A DNA stretch of 64,000 nucleotides from Lysobacter enzymogenes (GCF_023617245.1 NZ_CP067396.1:1550001-1614000), one strand, 5' to 3'. Positions 1 through 10,615 are shown, counted from the stretch's first letter. Translations and numbers: made by a program. The notes: generated by a model from the letters alone, not told the origin.

Positions 1-324
1 GACGCCAACATCCCCGACAACAACGCCACCGGCATCACCAGCTCGATCAGCGTGACCGGCCGTAGCGGCAATGCTCCGAGCAACGCCCAGGTCGCGGTCG
101 ACATCGTCCACACCTACCAGGGCGACCTGATCGTCGATCTGATCGCGCCGGACGGCTCGGTCTACAACCTGCACAACCGCACCGGTTCGAGCACCGACAA
201 CATCAAGAAGACCTATACGGTGAACCTGTCGAGCGAGGCGCTCAACGGCAGCTGGAAGCTGCGTGCGGCCGATCGCGCGGCGGTAGACACCGGCTACATC
301 AACAGCTGGAGCGTCACCTTCTGA
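1..324 (+). CDS. C-terminal P domain of a secreted protein, probably a peptidase (5' end outside window)
   Basis: The reading frame is open from base 1 and stops at 322-324, so only the last 107 residues are present. They form a proprotein-convertase P domain (beta-jelly-roll): NIPDNNATG, GRSGNAP, HTYQGDLIVDL, APDGSVYNLHNR, LSSEALNGSWKLR, then a final W-S-V-T-F. The same domain ends six of the following secreted peptidases, so this is very probably the tail of another extracellular peptidase. The catalytic part lies upstream of the window and cannot be named. A hairpin terminator follows at 368. Confidence 0.85.
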   Translation, partial: DANIPDNNATGITSSISVTGRSGNAPSNAQVAVDIVHTYQGDLIVDLIAPDGSVYNLHNRTGSSTDNIKKTYTVNLSSEALNGSWKLRAADRAAVDTGYINSWSVTF

Positions 325-367
325 TCGCCCGCGCGGTCGCGATGGCCGCATCGGTCGATACGAGCAC

Positions 368-393
368 AGCCCCGGCTTCGGCCGGGGCTTTTC
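368..393 (+). terminator. Rho-independent terminator of the first P-domain gene
   Basis: A perfect 9-bp stem (AGCCCCGGC with GCCGGGGCT) closed by a TTCG tetraloop is followed by TTTT, 44 bases after the stop codon. Confidence 0.85.
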
Positions 394-441
394 GTTGTGT
401 GCGTCGTCGCCACGGAGGGAACGCGTTGCGGCCGAAGCGAC

Positions 442-540
442 TGTAGGAGCGGCGCGAGCCGCGACCGCGACAACGCGGTTGCGACGAACCTTCGATGCGA
501 GCGGCGCGCCCGCGGTCGCGGCTCGCGCCGTTCCTACAGG
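442..540. repeat. REP-type inverted repeat, family A (TGTAGGAGCGGCGCGAGCC...)
   Basis: The left arm starts TGTAGGAGCGGCGCGAGCCG and the right arm ends in its near reverse complement, GCTCGCGCCGTTCCTACAGG. Related copies lie at 13318, 25500, 26834, 29349 and 36527, always between genes. The rest of 325-846 shows no gene; it holds this element, the terminator and the upstream region of the next gene. Confidence 0.8.
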
Positions 541-846
541 TAGATCGCGTGGCGGCCGCGGGGGCGGGCGGCGTATCCCGCGGCCGCGGCTTCGGCGACG
601 CAGAACCCGTAGGCAGAACCCGTAATCGGACGCGACCTAAACAATCCGGATCTTTAGCGGCAATCGCAGTTTGCACCGGTCGCATCGCTCATTCCGGGGC
701 TGTTTCCGCGGCGTTCTTGCCTAGATTGAAGCGGTCGGGCCGTCGCGGCTCGCTGTTCGGTCGTCGTCACGCCGCCGCCGCATCGTCGCCGTTGGATGCG
801 CGCACGGCGCCCCGTAGCCGCTATGCCACCTCCCAGGAGCCAGACC

Positions 847-2238
<1,392 letters not shown>

Positions 2239-2501
2239 GCGCGGCGCGGCCGCGCGCAGGCCGCGCGAAGGCCGGTCGCAACGCCGGGATGCGCAGCCAC
2301 GCGCTGCGTTCCCGGCGTGGATCGCCACCGATCATGGCGTGCGGCGATGCGATCGCGTCGACAGGCTAGGGTGATCGGATCAGTGAGGACTGCATATTCA
2401 AGGAATACAAACGGTGTATTCGGCCGCGTGCTCGATCGTGGCGAGCAGGGGGAAATCCCGCTGATCGTTATCGATTAGGATGCGTCCTAGTTCTATTTTT
2501 T

Positions 2502-2517
2502 CGTGATACGAATCACA
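2502..2517. promoter_or_regulatory. Candidate CRP/Clp-family binding site upstream of the S8 protease gene
   Basis: CGTGA-TACGAA-TCACA matches the CRP-type pattern TGTGA-N6-TCACA at nine of ten half-site positions and is centred about 195 bases before ATG 2704. It sits in the 465-base gap 2239-2703, which is locally AT-richer and has no gene. Clp, the CRP homologue of xanthomonads, is known to control extracellular enzymes; binding here is inferred. Confidence 0.55.
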
Positions 2518-2703
2518 TAAGCTCGACCTTTTCGAGTCGGAGCGGCGCTTGTTGCGATCGGTGCGGTCGCTGCAGCTTAAAGGCTGCGCTGCAGGGGGTG
2601 TTCGCAGCGAATGGCGATGCGCGCAGGCGCCGACAACGTACGTTGGCGCGTCGGGCATCGCCTCTTCAGCCGCATTGCGGCGCTCAAAGGGGTAATCACC
2701 AAC

Positions 2704-4578
2704 ATGTCGTTGCATTCCAACCGCCGCCACCGTGTGCATGTGCTCGCGGCCGCCACCGCGTTCGCTCTGGGCGCCATCGCCGCCGCGCCGGCCTTCGCCG
2801 GCCAAGCCGAGGTCGCCGGGCTCAAGGCCGGGCAGTCCTACGGTCGGCTGATAGTCAAGTTCAAGGATTCCGCGCCTGCGACGGCGTCCGTCGCACGCTC
2901 GGCTTCGGCGCTGGGCGCGATCGATGCGGTGCTGGATCGCGCCGCCGCGCGCGTTGTCCTGCCGGCCGCATCCAAGGGCAAGAAGCTGGGCTTGCAGCGT
3001 TTGCGCCGCATGACGCTGGGCGCCGATGTGATCGTCACCGACCAGGGCATGAACAGCGAGGAAGCGCGCGCGCTGATCCAGCAACTCGCCAGCGATTCGA
3101 GCGTGGACTGGGTGCAGCCGGACTACATCATGCAGGCCTGGGCGGTGCCCAACGACACCCGTTTCGGCGAGCAGTGGCATTATGCCGACAGCGCTGCCGG
3201 CATCCGCGCGCCCACGGCCTGGAACACCACGACCGGCACGGGCGTGGTGGTCGCGGTCGTCGACAGCGGCATCGTTTCCCACACCGATCTCAACGGCAAC
3301 GTTTTGCCGGGCTACGACTTCGTCAGCTCGATCGCCGGCGGGGCCTGTTCCAGGGGAGCGGACTGCGGCGCCTCCGAGGACGGCAACGGCCGCGACGGCG
3401 ATCCGCTCGATAGTTCGGCCGCGACCAGCAGCGTGCACGGCACCCACGTGGCCGGCACAGTCGGTGCCGTGACCAACAACGCCACCGGCGTCGCCGGCGT
3501 CGCCTATGGCGCGCGCGTGGTGCCGATTCGCGCCCTGGGCAAGTACGGTTCGGGTGCCACCTCGGATATCGTCGACGCCATCGTGTGGGCCTCCGGCGGC
3601 AGCGTGCCCGGTGCGCCGGCCAACGCCAATCCGGCCGAAGTGATCAATCTTTCGCTCGGTCTCGACCTGCCGTGTTCGCAGATGCCGGCGTACCAGCAGG
3701 CGATCAACACCGCGACCGCCAACGGCGCGATCGTGGTCGCCGCGGCCGGCAACAGCAACATCGACTCCGCCGGCGCCACTCCGGTCGGCTGCAACAACGT
3801 CATCGGCGTGGCGGCCAGCGACCAGGCCGGCAACCGCGCGTTCTATTCCAGCTACGGCGGCGCGATCGACATCACCGCGCCGGGCGGCGAGACCTGCTCG
3901 CCGGACACCGAGTTCCTGCCGTTGGGCGCCGCGCCGAGCTGCACGCGCAGCCATCCCGCCCAGGGCATCCTGTCGACGGTGAACGGCAACGGTTATGGCT
4001 TCATGCAGGGCACCTCGATGGCGGCCCCGCACGTCGCCGGCGTGGTGGCGCTGATCCAGGCCGCGTCGCCCACGCCCAAGACGTTCGAGCAGGTGCGCCA
4101 ACTCCTCGCCAGCACCGCGCGTCCGATCCCGGCCGGCCAGTGCCCGGGCGGTTGCGGCCCCGGCCTGGTCGACGCAGCGGCCGCGGTCGTCGCGGCGGCC
4201 GGTTCCACCGGTCCCGGCCCGGGCACTGGCGCGCAGACCTACAACAGCACCGGGGCGGTCGCGATTCCGGACAACAATGCCGCTGGCGCCACCAGCAGCA
4301 TCGTGGTCTCCGGCCGCAGCGGCAATGCGCCCAGCGATTCGAAGGTGACGTTGAACATCGTCCACAGCTATCGCGGCGACCTGATCGTCGATCTGCTCGC
4401 ACCGGACGGTTCGGTCTACAACTTGCACAACCGCAGCGGCGCCGGTGCGGACAATGTGACCGGCACGTTCACCGTGAATCTGTCCAGCGAAGCGCTCAAC
4501 GGCACTTGGCGGCTGCGCGCCGCGGATCGCGCCGCGCAGGATACCGGCCAGATCCAGAGCTGGAGCCTGAGCTTCTGA
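2704..4578 (+). CDS. Secreted S8 subtilisin-like serine protease with C-terminal P domain
   Basis: This predicted extracellular subtilase has 624 residues. The start at 2704 is preceded by AAGGGG (2687-2692) and gives a signal peptide ending around AFAGQA; a longer frame upstream lacks these signs. An I9 propeptide (about 45-140: RLIVKFKDS to VDWVQPDY) is followed by the S8 domain with Asp187 (VVDSGI), His248 (HGTHVAG) and Ser438 (GTSMAAPHVAG). A Gly/Pro linker (GSTGPGPGTG) joins it to a P domain (about 525-624) ending in WSLSF. It is a paralogue of the protease at 847, with extra insertions containing paired Cys. A terminator follows at 4640. P domains in this family commonly stabilise the catalytic domain or act as removable C-terminal extensions. 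Confidence 0.95.
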   Translation: MSLHSNRRHRVHVLAAATAFALGAIAAAPAFAGQAEVAGLKAGQSYGRLIVKFKDSAPATASVARSASALGAIDAVLDRAAARVVLPAASKGKKLGLQRLRRMTLGADVIVTDQGMNSEEARALIQQLASDSSVDWVQPDYIMQAWAVPNDTRFGEQWHYADSAAGIRAPTAWNTTTGTGVVVAVVDSGIVSHTDLNGNVLPGYDFVSSIAGGACSRGADCGASEDGNGRDGDPLDSSAATSSVHGTHVAGTVGAVTNNATGVAGVAYGARVVPIRALGKYGSGATSDIVDAIVWASGGSVPGAPANANPAEVINLSLGLDLPCSQMPAYQQAINTATANGAIVVAAAGNSNIDSAGATPVGCNNVIGVAASDQAGNRAFYSSYGGAIDITAPGGETCSPDTEFLPLGAAPSCTRSHPAQGILSTVNGNGYGFMQGTSMAAPHVAGVVALIQAASPTPKTFEQVRQLLASTARPIPAGQCPGGCGPGLVDAAAAVVAAAGSTGPGPGTGAQTYNSTGAVAIPDNNAAGATSSIVVSGRSGNAPSDSKVTLNIVHSYRGDLIVDLLAPDGSVYNLHNRSGAGADNVTGTFTVNLSSEALNGTWRLRAADRAAQDTGQIQSWSLSF

Positions 4579-4639
4579 CTCGGATGAACTTCGGCGGCCG
4601 CGGGTGCTGCCGCCGTTGCGAGTTTCCCGGCTGAATCAG

Positions 4640-4664
4640 GGCCCCGGCTTCGGCCGGGGCCTTT
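4640..4664 (+). terminator. Rho-independent terminator
   Basis: Stem GGCCCCGGC/GCCGGGGCC with a TTCG loop, followed by TTT, 62 bases after the S8 protease stop. Confidence 0.8.
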
Positions 4665-4838
4665 CGCTTGCAGGGCGCGAGGCAGGCAGGGCTGCGCACC
4701 CCCGAGCGTCGCGGGCGTGGGAGAATGCACAGCGGCGGCCGGTCCAAGTCCGACCGCGGGGTTCCCGCGACCCCCATCGACCCCGGCGCGCGCGCTGGCG
4801 CGTTGCAGATTATTCCGTACCTCGAAGGAGCCGCCCGC

Positions 4839-5396
4839 ATGTCGCCTCTGTCCCGCCGCTTCGTCCCCTCGGTCATCGCGGTCTCGCTGTGCCTGGCGGT
4901 CGGCGCCTGCATGGCCTCCGGCAGCGCCTCGTCGGATGCCGCCGCGTCGCCCACGCCGGAGTCCGCGCCTAACCCGCCGAGCGAAGCCTCGGTCGATGCC
5001 GTCCCCACGCCGGAGCCCCCGCCCATGCCGTCCGACCGCGCCGCCGATCCCCGCAAGCCCAAGGCCGAGGTCGGCGAACCGGCCGGCGCCGGCCCGTTCG
5101 GCCAGTTCATCGTCAAGTACCGCGACGATTCGCAGCCGCTCAAGCAGCTCGGCGCGGTGCAGCCGCGCCTAGACCGCACCGCCGGGCAGTTGGGCAAGCG
5201 CGGGCTCAAGCTGACCTGGAAGCACCGCATGGGCATCAACGCCGATGTCTTCAGCGTCGCGCCCGCGCTCGATCGCGCCGAGGCGGTCGCGTTGATGCAA
5301 GCCTTCGCCGCCGATCCCGATGTGCAGTTCATCGAACCGGACAACCACATCTCGCTCGGGCCGATCATTCGCAGCCCCGCGCCGGTCGACAAGTGA
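4839..5396 (+). CDS. Lipoprotein with a free-standing I9-like subtilase propeptide/inhibitor domain
   Basis: This 185-residue predicted lipoprotein starts at 4839, where GAAGGAG stands 8 bases upstream. A hydrophobic stretch ends in the lipobox VGAC (Cys24), with no Asp at +2, so outer-membrane sorting is likely. A Pro/Ser/Ala-rich linker (26-80) leads to a domain (about 87-173) resembling the propeptides of the neighbouring subtilases: GQFIVKYRDDS, HRMGINADVFSV, AVALMQAFAADPDVQFIEPD. No protease domain follows; it stops 22 residues after that motif. I9 domains fold and inhibit subtilases, so a membrane-anchored trans inhibitor or chaperone for the nearby S8 enzymes is a reasonable inference but unproven. 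It has its own ribosome-binding site and terminator. Confidence 0.8.
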   Translation: MSPLSRRFVPSVIAVSLCLAVGACMASGSASSDAAASPTPESAPNPPSEASVDAVPTPEPPPMPSDRAADPRKPKAEVGEPAGAGPFGQFIVKYRDDSQPLKQLGAVQPRLDRTAGQLGKRGLKLTWKHRMGINADVFSVAPALDRAEAVALMQAFAADPDVQFIEPDNHISLGPIIRSPAPVDK

Positions 5397-5433
5397 TCGC
5401 GTAGCGCCGGCGCGCGTCGCGCCAGGAATTACG

Positions 5434-5465
5434 AAAAACCCCGGCTTGTCCGGGGTTTTTTATTG
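5434..5465 (+). terminator. Rho-independent terminator, possibly bidirectional
   Basis: Stem AAAAACCCCGG/CCGGGGTTTTT with loop CTTGT, flanked by A and T runs, 38 bases after the lipoprotein stop. Confidence 0.9.
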
Positions 5466-5522
5466 TGTGCGTATCGCTGCGTGAGACGCGCGAAATCACA
5501 CTTCCGAAGCAGTTTTACGATG

Positions 5523-5538
5523 CATGACCGGCATCACG
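5523..5538. promoter_or_regulatory. Candidate CRP/Clp-like site, copy 1 of CATGA-N6-TCACG
   Basis: CATGA-CCGGCA-TCACG lies about 200 bases before the metalloprotease start. The same half-sites and spacing recur at 16483 and 18661, upstream of the two M28 genes, and in all three cases the word TAGC begins exactly 70 bases after the first base of the site (here 5593). Confidence 0.5.
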
Positions 5539-5740
5539 AAGGTGGGCCCGGCAAACGCTTGCCAACCGTTGCCGCTGCCGGGGCGATGCCGCTAGCTTCG
5601 TGATGCGGCCGGAACGACGAACCGATCCGCAGCAAGACCGGTCGCGTCCGCGCAGCCCGACGCATGCGCGGACGACGCACCGGCGCTATAGCCATCCTTT
5701 CGGCCGCGTCCGCGGCCTTCGACCTCGGGGGTTGAACAAA

Positions 5741-7669
5741 ATGCGCACCATCACTCGCCTGCGCGCGCGCAACGCCGCGCGTGCCGCCGTACTGTTGTCC
5801 GCCGTCTCGGTATTCCCGGCTTTCGCCGCCCAGCCGTTGTTCGTCGCCGATGCGCCCGCCGCGCGCGCGAGCCTCGCCGGCGCGCAATCCGCCGCAGTGG
5901 CCGGCGCCAACCGACTCGCCGCCGCGCCGGCGACGATGTCGCTGCAGCTCAAGCGTGCCGATGCGGCCGTGGTGTCCAAGGCCACGCGCGAGATCGAACT
6001 GCGCCTGGGTTCCAGGCTCGTCGATGCCGTGCTCGACAGCGCGCGCGACACCGGCGACGGCGCTACGGTGTGGTTGGGACATTTGAAAGAGAATGCCAAG
6101 TCCGTTGGCCACGACGCGCGCGAAGTGCGCCGCGACGAGCGCAACTCGGTCGCGCTGGTGCGCCGCGGCGACGGCGTCACCGGCAACGTGCGCGTGGACG
6201 GCAGGCTCTACCGCATCCGTCCGCTCGCCGACGGCACCCACGCGGTGGTCGAGGTCGACGAGAGCCGCATGCCGCCGGACCATCCGCAGGGCTATCGCGA
6301 TTCGGACCTGCCGCAGATCGACATGCGCGCCGCCAGCCGCGCCGCGCTCGCCGCGGTCGGTCCCGCCGCGGTCGATCCAGGCGCGACCGCGACCATCCGC
6401 GTGCAGGTGGTCGCCACCAACCAGGCGGTGACCGCCTACGGCGGCGACATGCGCGCGCTGGTCGACCTGGCCATCGCCGAGAGCAACCAGGGCTACGCCA
6501 ACTCCAACGTCGGCATCCAGCTGGAACTGGCCAACTACCGCACCGTCGAGTACACCTCGGCCGGCGATGGCCACTTCACCGACGAAGAGCGCTTCGCCGA
6601 TCCCGCCGACGGCTACATGGACGACATCCACGCCTCGCGCGACGCCAACGCCGCCGACGTCAGCGTGCTGATCATCGACGACGCCGGCAACTGCGGCCTG
6701 GCCCATTCGATCGGCTCGACCGCGGCGACCGCGTTCGCGACCGTGCATTACGACTGCGCCACCGGCTACTACAGCTTCGCCCACGAGATCGGCCACCTGC
6801 TGTCGGCGCGCCACGATCCCGCCGCCGACCCGACCAACACGCCCTACGCCTACGGCCACGGCTACCGCTACGAGCCGGCCGGAGGCAGCAAGTGGCGCAC
6901 GATCATGGCCTACGCCTGCAGCGGCGGTTGCCCGCGCCTGAACTACTGGTCGAACCCGGACGTGACCTACAACGGCATCGCCATGGGCACGGCCGACCGC
7001 AACCACAACCAGCGCGTGCTGGTGCAGACCAAGGCCGCGGTGGCGGCGTTCCGCGGCGCGCCGGGCGGCAACACCGCGCCGGTGGCGAACTTCGCGTCGT
7101 CGGCGAGCGGGCTGACGGTGAGCTTCACCGATTCGTCGACCGACAGCGACGGCTCGATCGCCTCGCGCAGCTGGGACTTCGGCGACGGCACCACCTCGAC
7201 CGCGACCAACCCGAGCAAGACCTACAGCGCTGCGGGCACCTACACGGTCAAGCTGACGGTCACCGACAACGGCGGCGCCAGCAACACCAAGACCGCGACC
7301 GTCACCGTCAATGCCAGCGGCGTGCAGACCTACACCAACGGCACCGACGTCAACATCCCGGACAACAACGCCACCGGCGTGACCAGCACGATCAACGTGT
7401 CCGGCCGCAGCGGCAACGCGCCGAGCAACGCGCAGATCGCGGTCAAGATCGTCCACACCTACAAGGGCGATTTGATCGTCGACCTGGTCGCGCCGGACGG
7501 TTCGGTCTACAACCTGCACAACCGCAGGGGCGGCAGCGCCGACAACATCGACCAGACCTACACCAAGAACCTGTCGAGCGAAGCGCTCAACGGCGCCTGG
7601 AAGCTGCGCGTCGCCGACCGCGCCGGGCAGGACACCGGCAAGATCGACAGTTGGAGCGTCACCTTCTGA
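5741..7669 (+). CDS. Secreted reprolysin-like zinc metalloprotease with PKD and P domains
   Basis: This 642-residue secreted endopeptidase starts at ATG 5741 (GGGG patch before it) with an Arg-rich signal peptide ending near AFAAQP. A long propeptide (to about 225) precedes a metzincin-type domain: zinc motif HEIGHLLSARHD (His348, Glu349, His352, His358) and a Met-turn-like IMAY (Met389). The spacing and the following GHGYR resemble M12B/M72 (peptidyl-Asp metallopeptidase) enzymes; the exact family is not certain. A PKD domain (about 446-525: PVANFASSASG, SWDFGDGTTS, TYTVKLTVTDNGG) and a P domain (528-642) follow. The last ~600 bases are almost identical to the end of the next gene. Confidence 0.92.
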   Translation: MRTITRLRARNAARAAVLLSAVSVFPAFAAQPLFVADAPAARASLAGAQSAAVAGANRLAAAPATMSLQLKRADAAVVSKATREIELRLGSRLVDAVLDSARDTGDGATVWLGHLKENAKSVGHDAREVRRDERNSVALVRRGDGVTGNVRVDGRLYRIRPLADGTHAVVEVDESRMPPDHPQGYRDSDLPQIDMRAASRAALAAVGPAAVDPGATATIRVQVVATNQAVTAYGGDMRALVDLAIAESNQGYANSNVGIQLELANYRTVEYTSAGDGHFTDEERFADPADGYMDDIHASRDANAADVSVLIIDDAGNCGLAHSIGSTAATAFATVHYDCATGYYSFAHEIGHLLSARHDPAADPTNTPYAYGHGYRYEPAGGSKWRTIMAYACSGGCPRLNYWSNPDVTYNGIAMGTADRNHNQRVLVQTKAAVAAFRGAPGGNTAPVANFASSASGLTVSFTDSSTDSDGSIASRSWDFGDGTTSTATNPSKTYSAAGTYTVKLTVTDNGGASNTKTATVTVNASGVQTYTNGTDVNIPDNNATGVTSTINVSGRSGNAPSNAQIAVKIVHTYKGDLIVDLVAPDGSVYNLHNRRGGSADNIDQTYTKNLSSEALNGAWKLRVADRAGQDTGKIDSWSVTF

Positions 7670-7675
7670 TGCCGT

Positions 7676-7709
7676 CCGCCCGCGCGTCGCGATCGTGGCG
7701 CGCGGGCGG
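7676..7709 (+). terminator. Long GC hairpin after the metalloprotease gene
   Basis: An 11-bp perfect stem (CCGCCCGCGCG/CGCGCGGGCGG) with a 12-base loop lies 7 bases after the stop. There is no T run, so it may be a weak terminator or an RNA-stabilising hairpin. The rest of 7710-8182 is very GC-rich and shows no convincing gene. Confidence 0.45.
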
Positions 7710-8182
7710 GGGCGCAAGTGTTCGCTTCGCGGCCGCAAGGCCGGTCCGACCGCCCGGCGGCGCAGGTCGCCGGGTTCCAGCGCCGAGGGGAGCGCAACGC
7801 CACCGCGTCGGCCGCGGCCGCATGTGTCGGTACGAACCTGCAGGCTTGCGGCGCCACGACGCAGACGCGACGACGCCAGGCGGTCCGGACGCGGACCGTC
7901 GCGGGCGCGGCCGCGCGCGGTTCCGCCTCGGACCGCGCGTCGCCGCTCCGCTGCGTCGCCGGTGGCGGGCGCCATCGCGCGTCGCCGCTTCGAACCGCGC
8001 ATCGATTTGTTTTGCCGTTTTCCGCGCAGCGCCGGTTCCCCCGCCGTTCGCGCCCGTGAGTCGCTTGCAACCGTCCGCCGCACCGTTACGCCGCACCGCC
8101 TGCCCGTCGCCCTGCGCGACGCCCGGCCTTCCACCCTGCTCGCATTCCACCTCGCCCGCATTCCACTTCGATGGAGATCGAC

Positions 8183-10219
8183 ATGAAACGTACCTGCCTC
8201 GCTCTCGGCCTGCTCGCACTGTCCATCGGCAGCGCGCTGGCCGCCCCCAACCTGCGTCCGGCCGCGTTCGACCACGCGCGCCTGTCGCGCGTCGACCGCA
8301 TCGCCCTGCGCAGCATGCCGGCGGTGGACGTCGCCAAGCTGCGCGTCGAGGACGCCAAGCGCGAGCAGCGCCGCGAGATCCCGCGCTTCGCCACCGCGCT
8401 GAGCGCCGACATCGACACGCTCAAGGACGGCGTGTGGGAAGACCTCGACGCCAACACCGCGATCTGGCGCACCCGCATCGAGTCCAAGGACGCGTTTTCG
8501 CTGAACTTCCATTTCGACAAGTTCAAGCTGCCCGACGGCGCGCGCATGCTGATCTACCCGGCCGACCAGGCGCCGGCCTCGGCCGCCGGCCGCGTGCGCA
8601 GCTTCACCAGCGCCGACAACAACGCCCGCGGCGAGCTGTGGACGCCGGTGGTGCTGGGCGACGAAGCGGTGATCGAAGTGGTGGTGCCGAAGGCCAAGCT
8701 CGGCGAGCTCAAGCTGCACCTGGCCAAGGTCAACCACGACTACGTCGGCTTCAGCGATCTGGTCAATGCGGTCAAGCGTCCGGGCGGCACGCCGGGCGCT
8801 TCGGGCAGCTGCGAGATCGACGTGGTCTGCCCCGAGGGCAACGGCTTCCGCGACATCATCCGCGCGGTCGGCGCCTATTCCAAGGAAGGCACGATGTGGT
8901 GCACCGGTTCGCTGGTGAACAACACCGCGAACGACAAGAAGATGTACTTCCTCACCGCCAACCACTGCGGCATGACCAGCGCCGCGGCCAACAATTCGAT
9001 GGTGGTGTACTGGAACTATCAGAACTCGACCTGCCGCGCGCCGGGTTCCGCCGCCAACGGCAGCAACGGCGACGGTTCGCTGACGCAAACCCAGACCGGC
9101 GCGACCCTGCGCGCGACCAACGCCGCCTCCGACTTCACCCTGCTCGAGCTCAACACCCCGGCCAACTCGGCGTTCAACCTGTACTGGGCCGGCTGGGACC
9201 GCCGCGACCAGGACTATCCGAGCTCGATCGCCATCCACCATCCCAACGTCGCCGACAAGCGCATCAGCTTCTCCGACAGCGCCTCGCGCAAGACCGGCTA
9301 CGGCGGCGCCGACTACAACCCGCCGACGGTGGCCAACGGCACCCATCTGTTCGTGAAGTGGGGCGTCAACCGCGGCGTGACCGAGCCGGGTTCCTCGGGC
9401 TCGCCGCTGTACAGCCCGGACAAGCGCGTGATCGGCCAGCTGCACGGCGGCCCGTCGAGCTGCACCGTGCCGCAGGAGCAGAAGGCCGACTACTACGGCC
9501 GCGTGTTCACCTCGTGGACCGGCGGCGGCACCGCGGCCACGCGCCTGAGCGACTGGCTCGACGCTTCCGGCACCGGCGCGCAGTTCGTCAACGGCCTGGA
9601 TTCGGGCGGCACTCCGGGCAACCAGCCGCCGGTGGCGAACTTCGCGTCGTCGGCGAGCGGGTTGACGGTGAACTTCACCGATTCGTCCAGCGACAGCGAC
9701 GGTTCGATCGCTTCGCGCAGCTGGGACTTCGGCGACGGCACCACCTCGACCGCGACCAACCCGAGCAAGACCTACAGCGCTGCGGGCACCTACACGGTCA
9801 AGCTGACGGTCACCGACAACGGCGGCGCCAGCAACACCAAGACCGCGACCGTCACCGTCAACGCCAGCGGCGTGCAGACCTACACCAACGGCACCGACGT
9901 CAACATCCCGGACAACAACGCCACCGGCGTGACCAGCACGATCAACGTGTCCGGCCGCAGCGGCAACGCGCCGAGCAATGCGCAGATCGCGGTCAAGATC
10001 GTCCACACCTACAAGGGCGATTTGATCGTCGACCTGGTCGCGCCGGACGGTTCGGTCTACAACCTGCACAACCGCAGCGGCGGCAGCGCCGACAACATCG
10101 ACCAGACCTACACCAAGAACCTGTCGAGCGAAGCGCTCAACGGCGCCTGGAAGCTGCGCGTCGCCGACCGCGCCGGGCAGGACACCGGCAAGATCGACAG
10201 CTGGAGCGTCACCTTCTGA
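8183..10219 (+). CDS. Lysyl endopeptidase-like serine protease with PKD and P domains (paralogue 1)
   Basis: This 678-residue secreted serine protease is of the Achromobacter protease I (API) type. ATG 8183 is chosen over 8171 because GGAG (8173-8176) then forms the ribosome-binding site. Signal peptide and propeptide precede a mature start near residue 205 (GASGSCEIDVVCPEG). Triad residues are His261 (TANHCG), Asp317 (SDFTLLEL) and Ser405 (EPGSSGSP). The S1-pocket His (LHGG) and Asp (ADYYGRV) of API are kept, but the position of API Trp169 reads TGYGG, that is Tyr. PKD (about 482-560) and P domains (about 565-678) end the protein. Lys specificity is likely; altered subsite behaviour is possible. 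Confidence 0.93.
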   Translation: MKRTCLALGLLALSIGSALAAPNLRPAAFDHARLSRVDRIALRSMPAVDVAKLRVEDAKREQRREIPRFATALSADIDTLKDGVWEDLDANTAIWRTRIESKDAFSLNFHFDKFKLPDGARMLIYPADQAPASAAGRVRSFTSADNNARGELWTPVVLGDEAVIEVVVPKAKLGELKLHLAKVNHDYVGFSDLVNAVKRPGGTPGASGSCEIDVVCPEGNGFRDIIRAVGAYSKEGTMWCTGSLVNNTANDKKMYFLTANHCGMTSAAANNSMVVYWNYQNSTCRAPGSAANGSNGDGSLTQTQTGATLRATNAASDFTLLELNTPANSAFNLYWAGWDRRDQDYPSSIAIHHPNVADKRISFSDSASRKTGYGGADYNPPTVANGTHLFVKWGVNRGVTEPGSSGSPLYSPDKRVIGQLHGGPSSCTVPQEQKADYYGRVFTSWTGGGTAATRLSDWLDASGTGAQFVNGLDSGGTPGNQPPVANFASSASGLTVNFTDSSSDSDGSIASRSWDFGDGTTSTATNPSKTYSAAGTYTVKLTVTDNGGASNTKTATVTVNASGVQTYTNGTDVNIPDNNATGVTSTINVSGRSGNAPSNAQIAVKIVHTYKGDLIVDLVAPDGSVYNLHNRSGGSADNIDQTYTKNLSSEALNGAWKLRVADRAGQDTGKIDSWSVTF

Positions 10220-10274
10220 TGCGCGCCGTCTGATTCGCGCCGTCTGATTCGCGCCGTCTTGCGATGAAGACCCC

Positions 10275-10302
10275 AAACCCCGGCTTCGGCCGGGGTTTTT
10301 TG
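10275..10302 (+). terminator. Rho-independent terminator
   Basis: Stem AAACCCCGGC/GCCGGGGTTT with a TTCG loop runs into a T tract, 56 bases after the protease stop. Confidence 0.9.
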
Positions 10303-10327
10303 TGGCGATCGTTGCAGCGGAAGCCGC

Positions 10328-10411
10328 GTGGGAGGGACTTCAGTACCGATGCTTTTCGCCCGGGTCGCGGCGAGCGGACACAAAAGCGTCGGGGCTGAAG
10401 CCCCTCCCACA
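10328..10411. repeat. REP-type inverted repeat, family B (GTGGGAGGGACTTCAG...)
   Basis: GTGGGAGGGACTTCAGTACC opens the element and GGGGCTGAAGCCCCTCCCAC closes it, with a variable centre. It is the first of three copies in the gene-free stretch 10303-10660. Confidence 0.85.
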
Positions 10412-10471
10412 ACGGCAGGCATCGCTATCGCCGACCGCTCGTTCGATTCCGCGGCGCAGGCCTGCGCATCT

Positions 10472-10556
10472 TGCAGGAGGGACTTCAGTCCCGATGCTTT
10501 CCGCTCAGGTCGCGGCGAGCGGATACAAAAGCTTCGGGGCTGAAGCCCCTCCCACA
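10472..10556. repeat. REP-type inverted repeat, family B, second copy
   Basis: Left arm GGAGGGACTTCAGTCCCGAT, right arm GGGGCTGAAGCCCCTCCCAC, same layout as the copy at 10328. Confidence 0.85.
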
Positions 10557-10615
10557 ACAGCAAGCACCGCAAGCGCCGACGGCTCGTCGATCCCGCGGCT
10601 CATATCTCAGGCTTC

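Noticed and set aside
8061..8078. Possible CRP-like site before lysyl endopeptidase 1
   Set aside because: The left half CGTGA is present but the right half (TGCAA) does not match, so it is not better than chance.
5534..10276. A 1580-residue open frame on the minus strand across the protease genes
   Set aside because: It is antisense to two well-supported protease genes, is composed of repetitive Arg/Val/Gly-rich sequence, and results from the high GC content suppressing stop codons.
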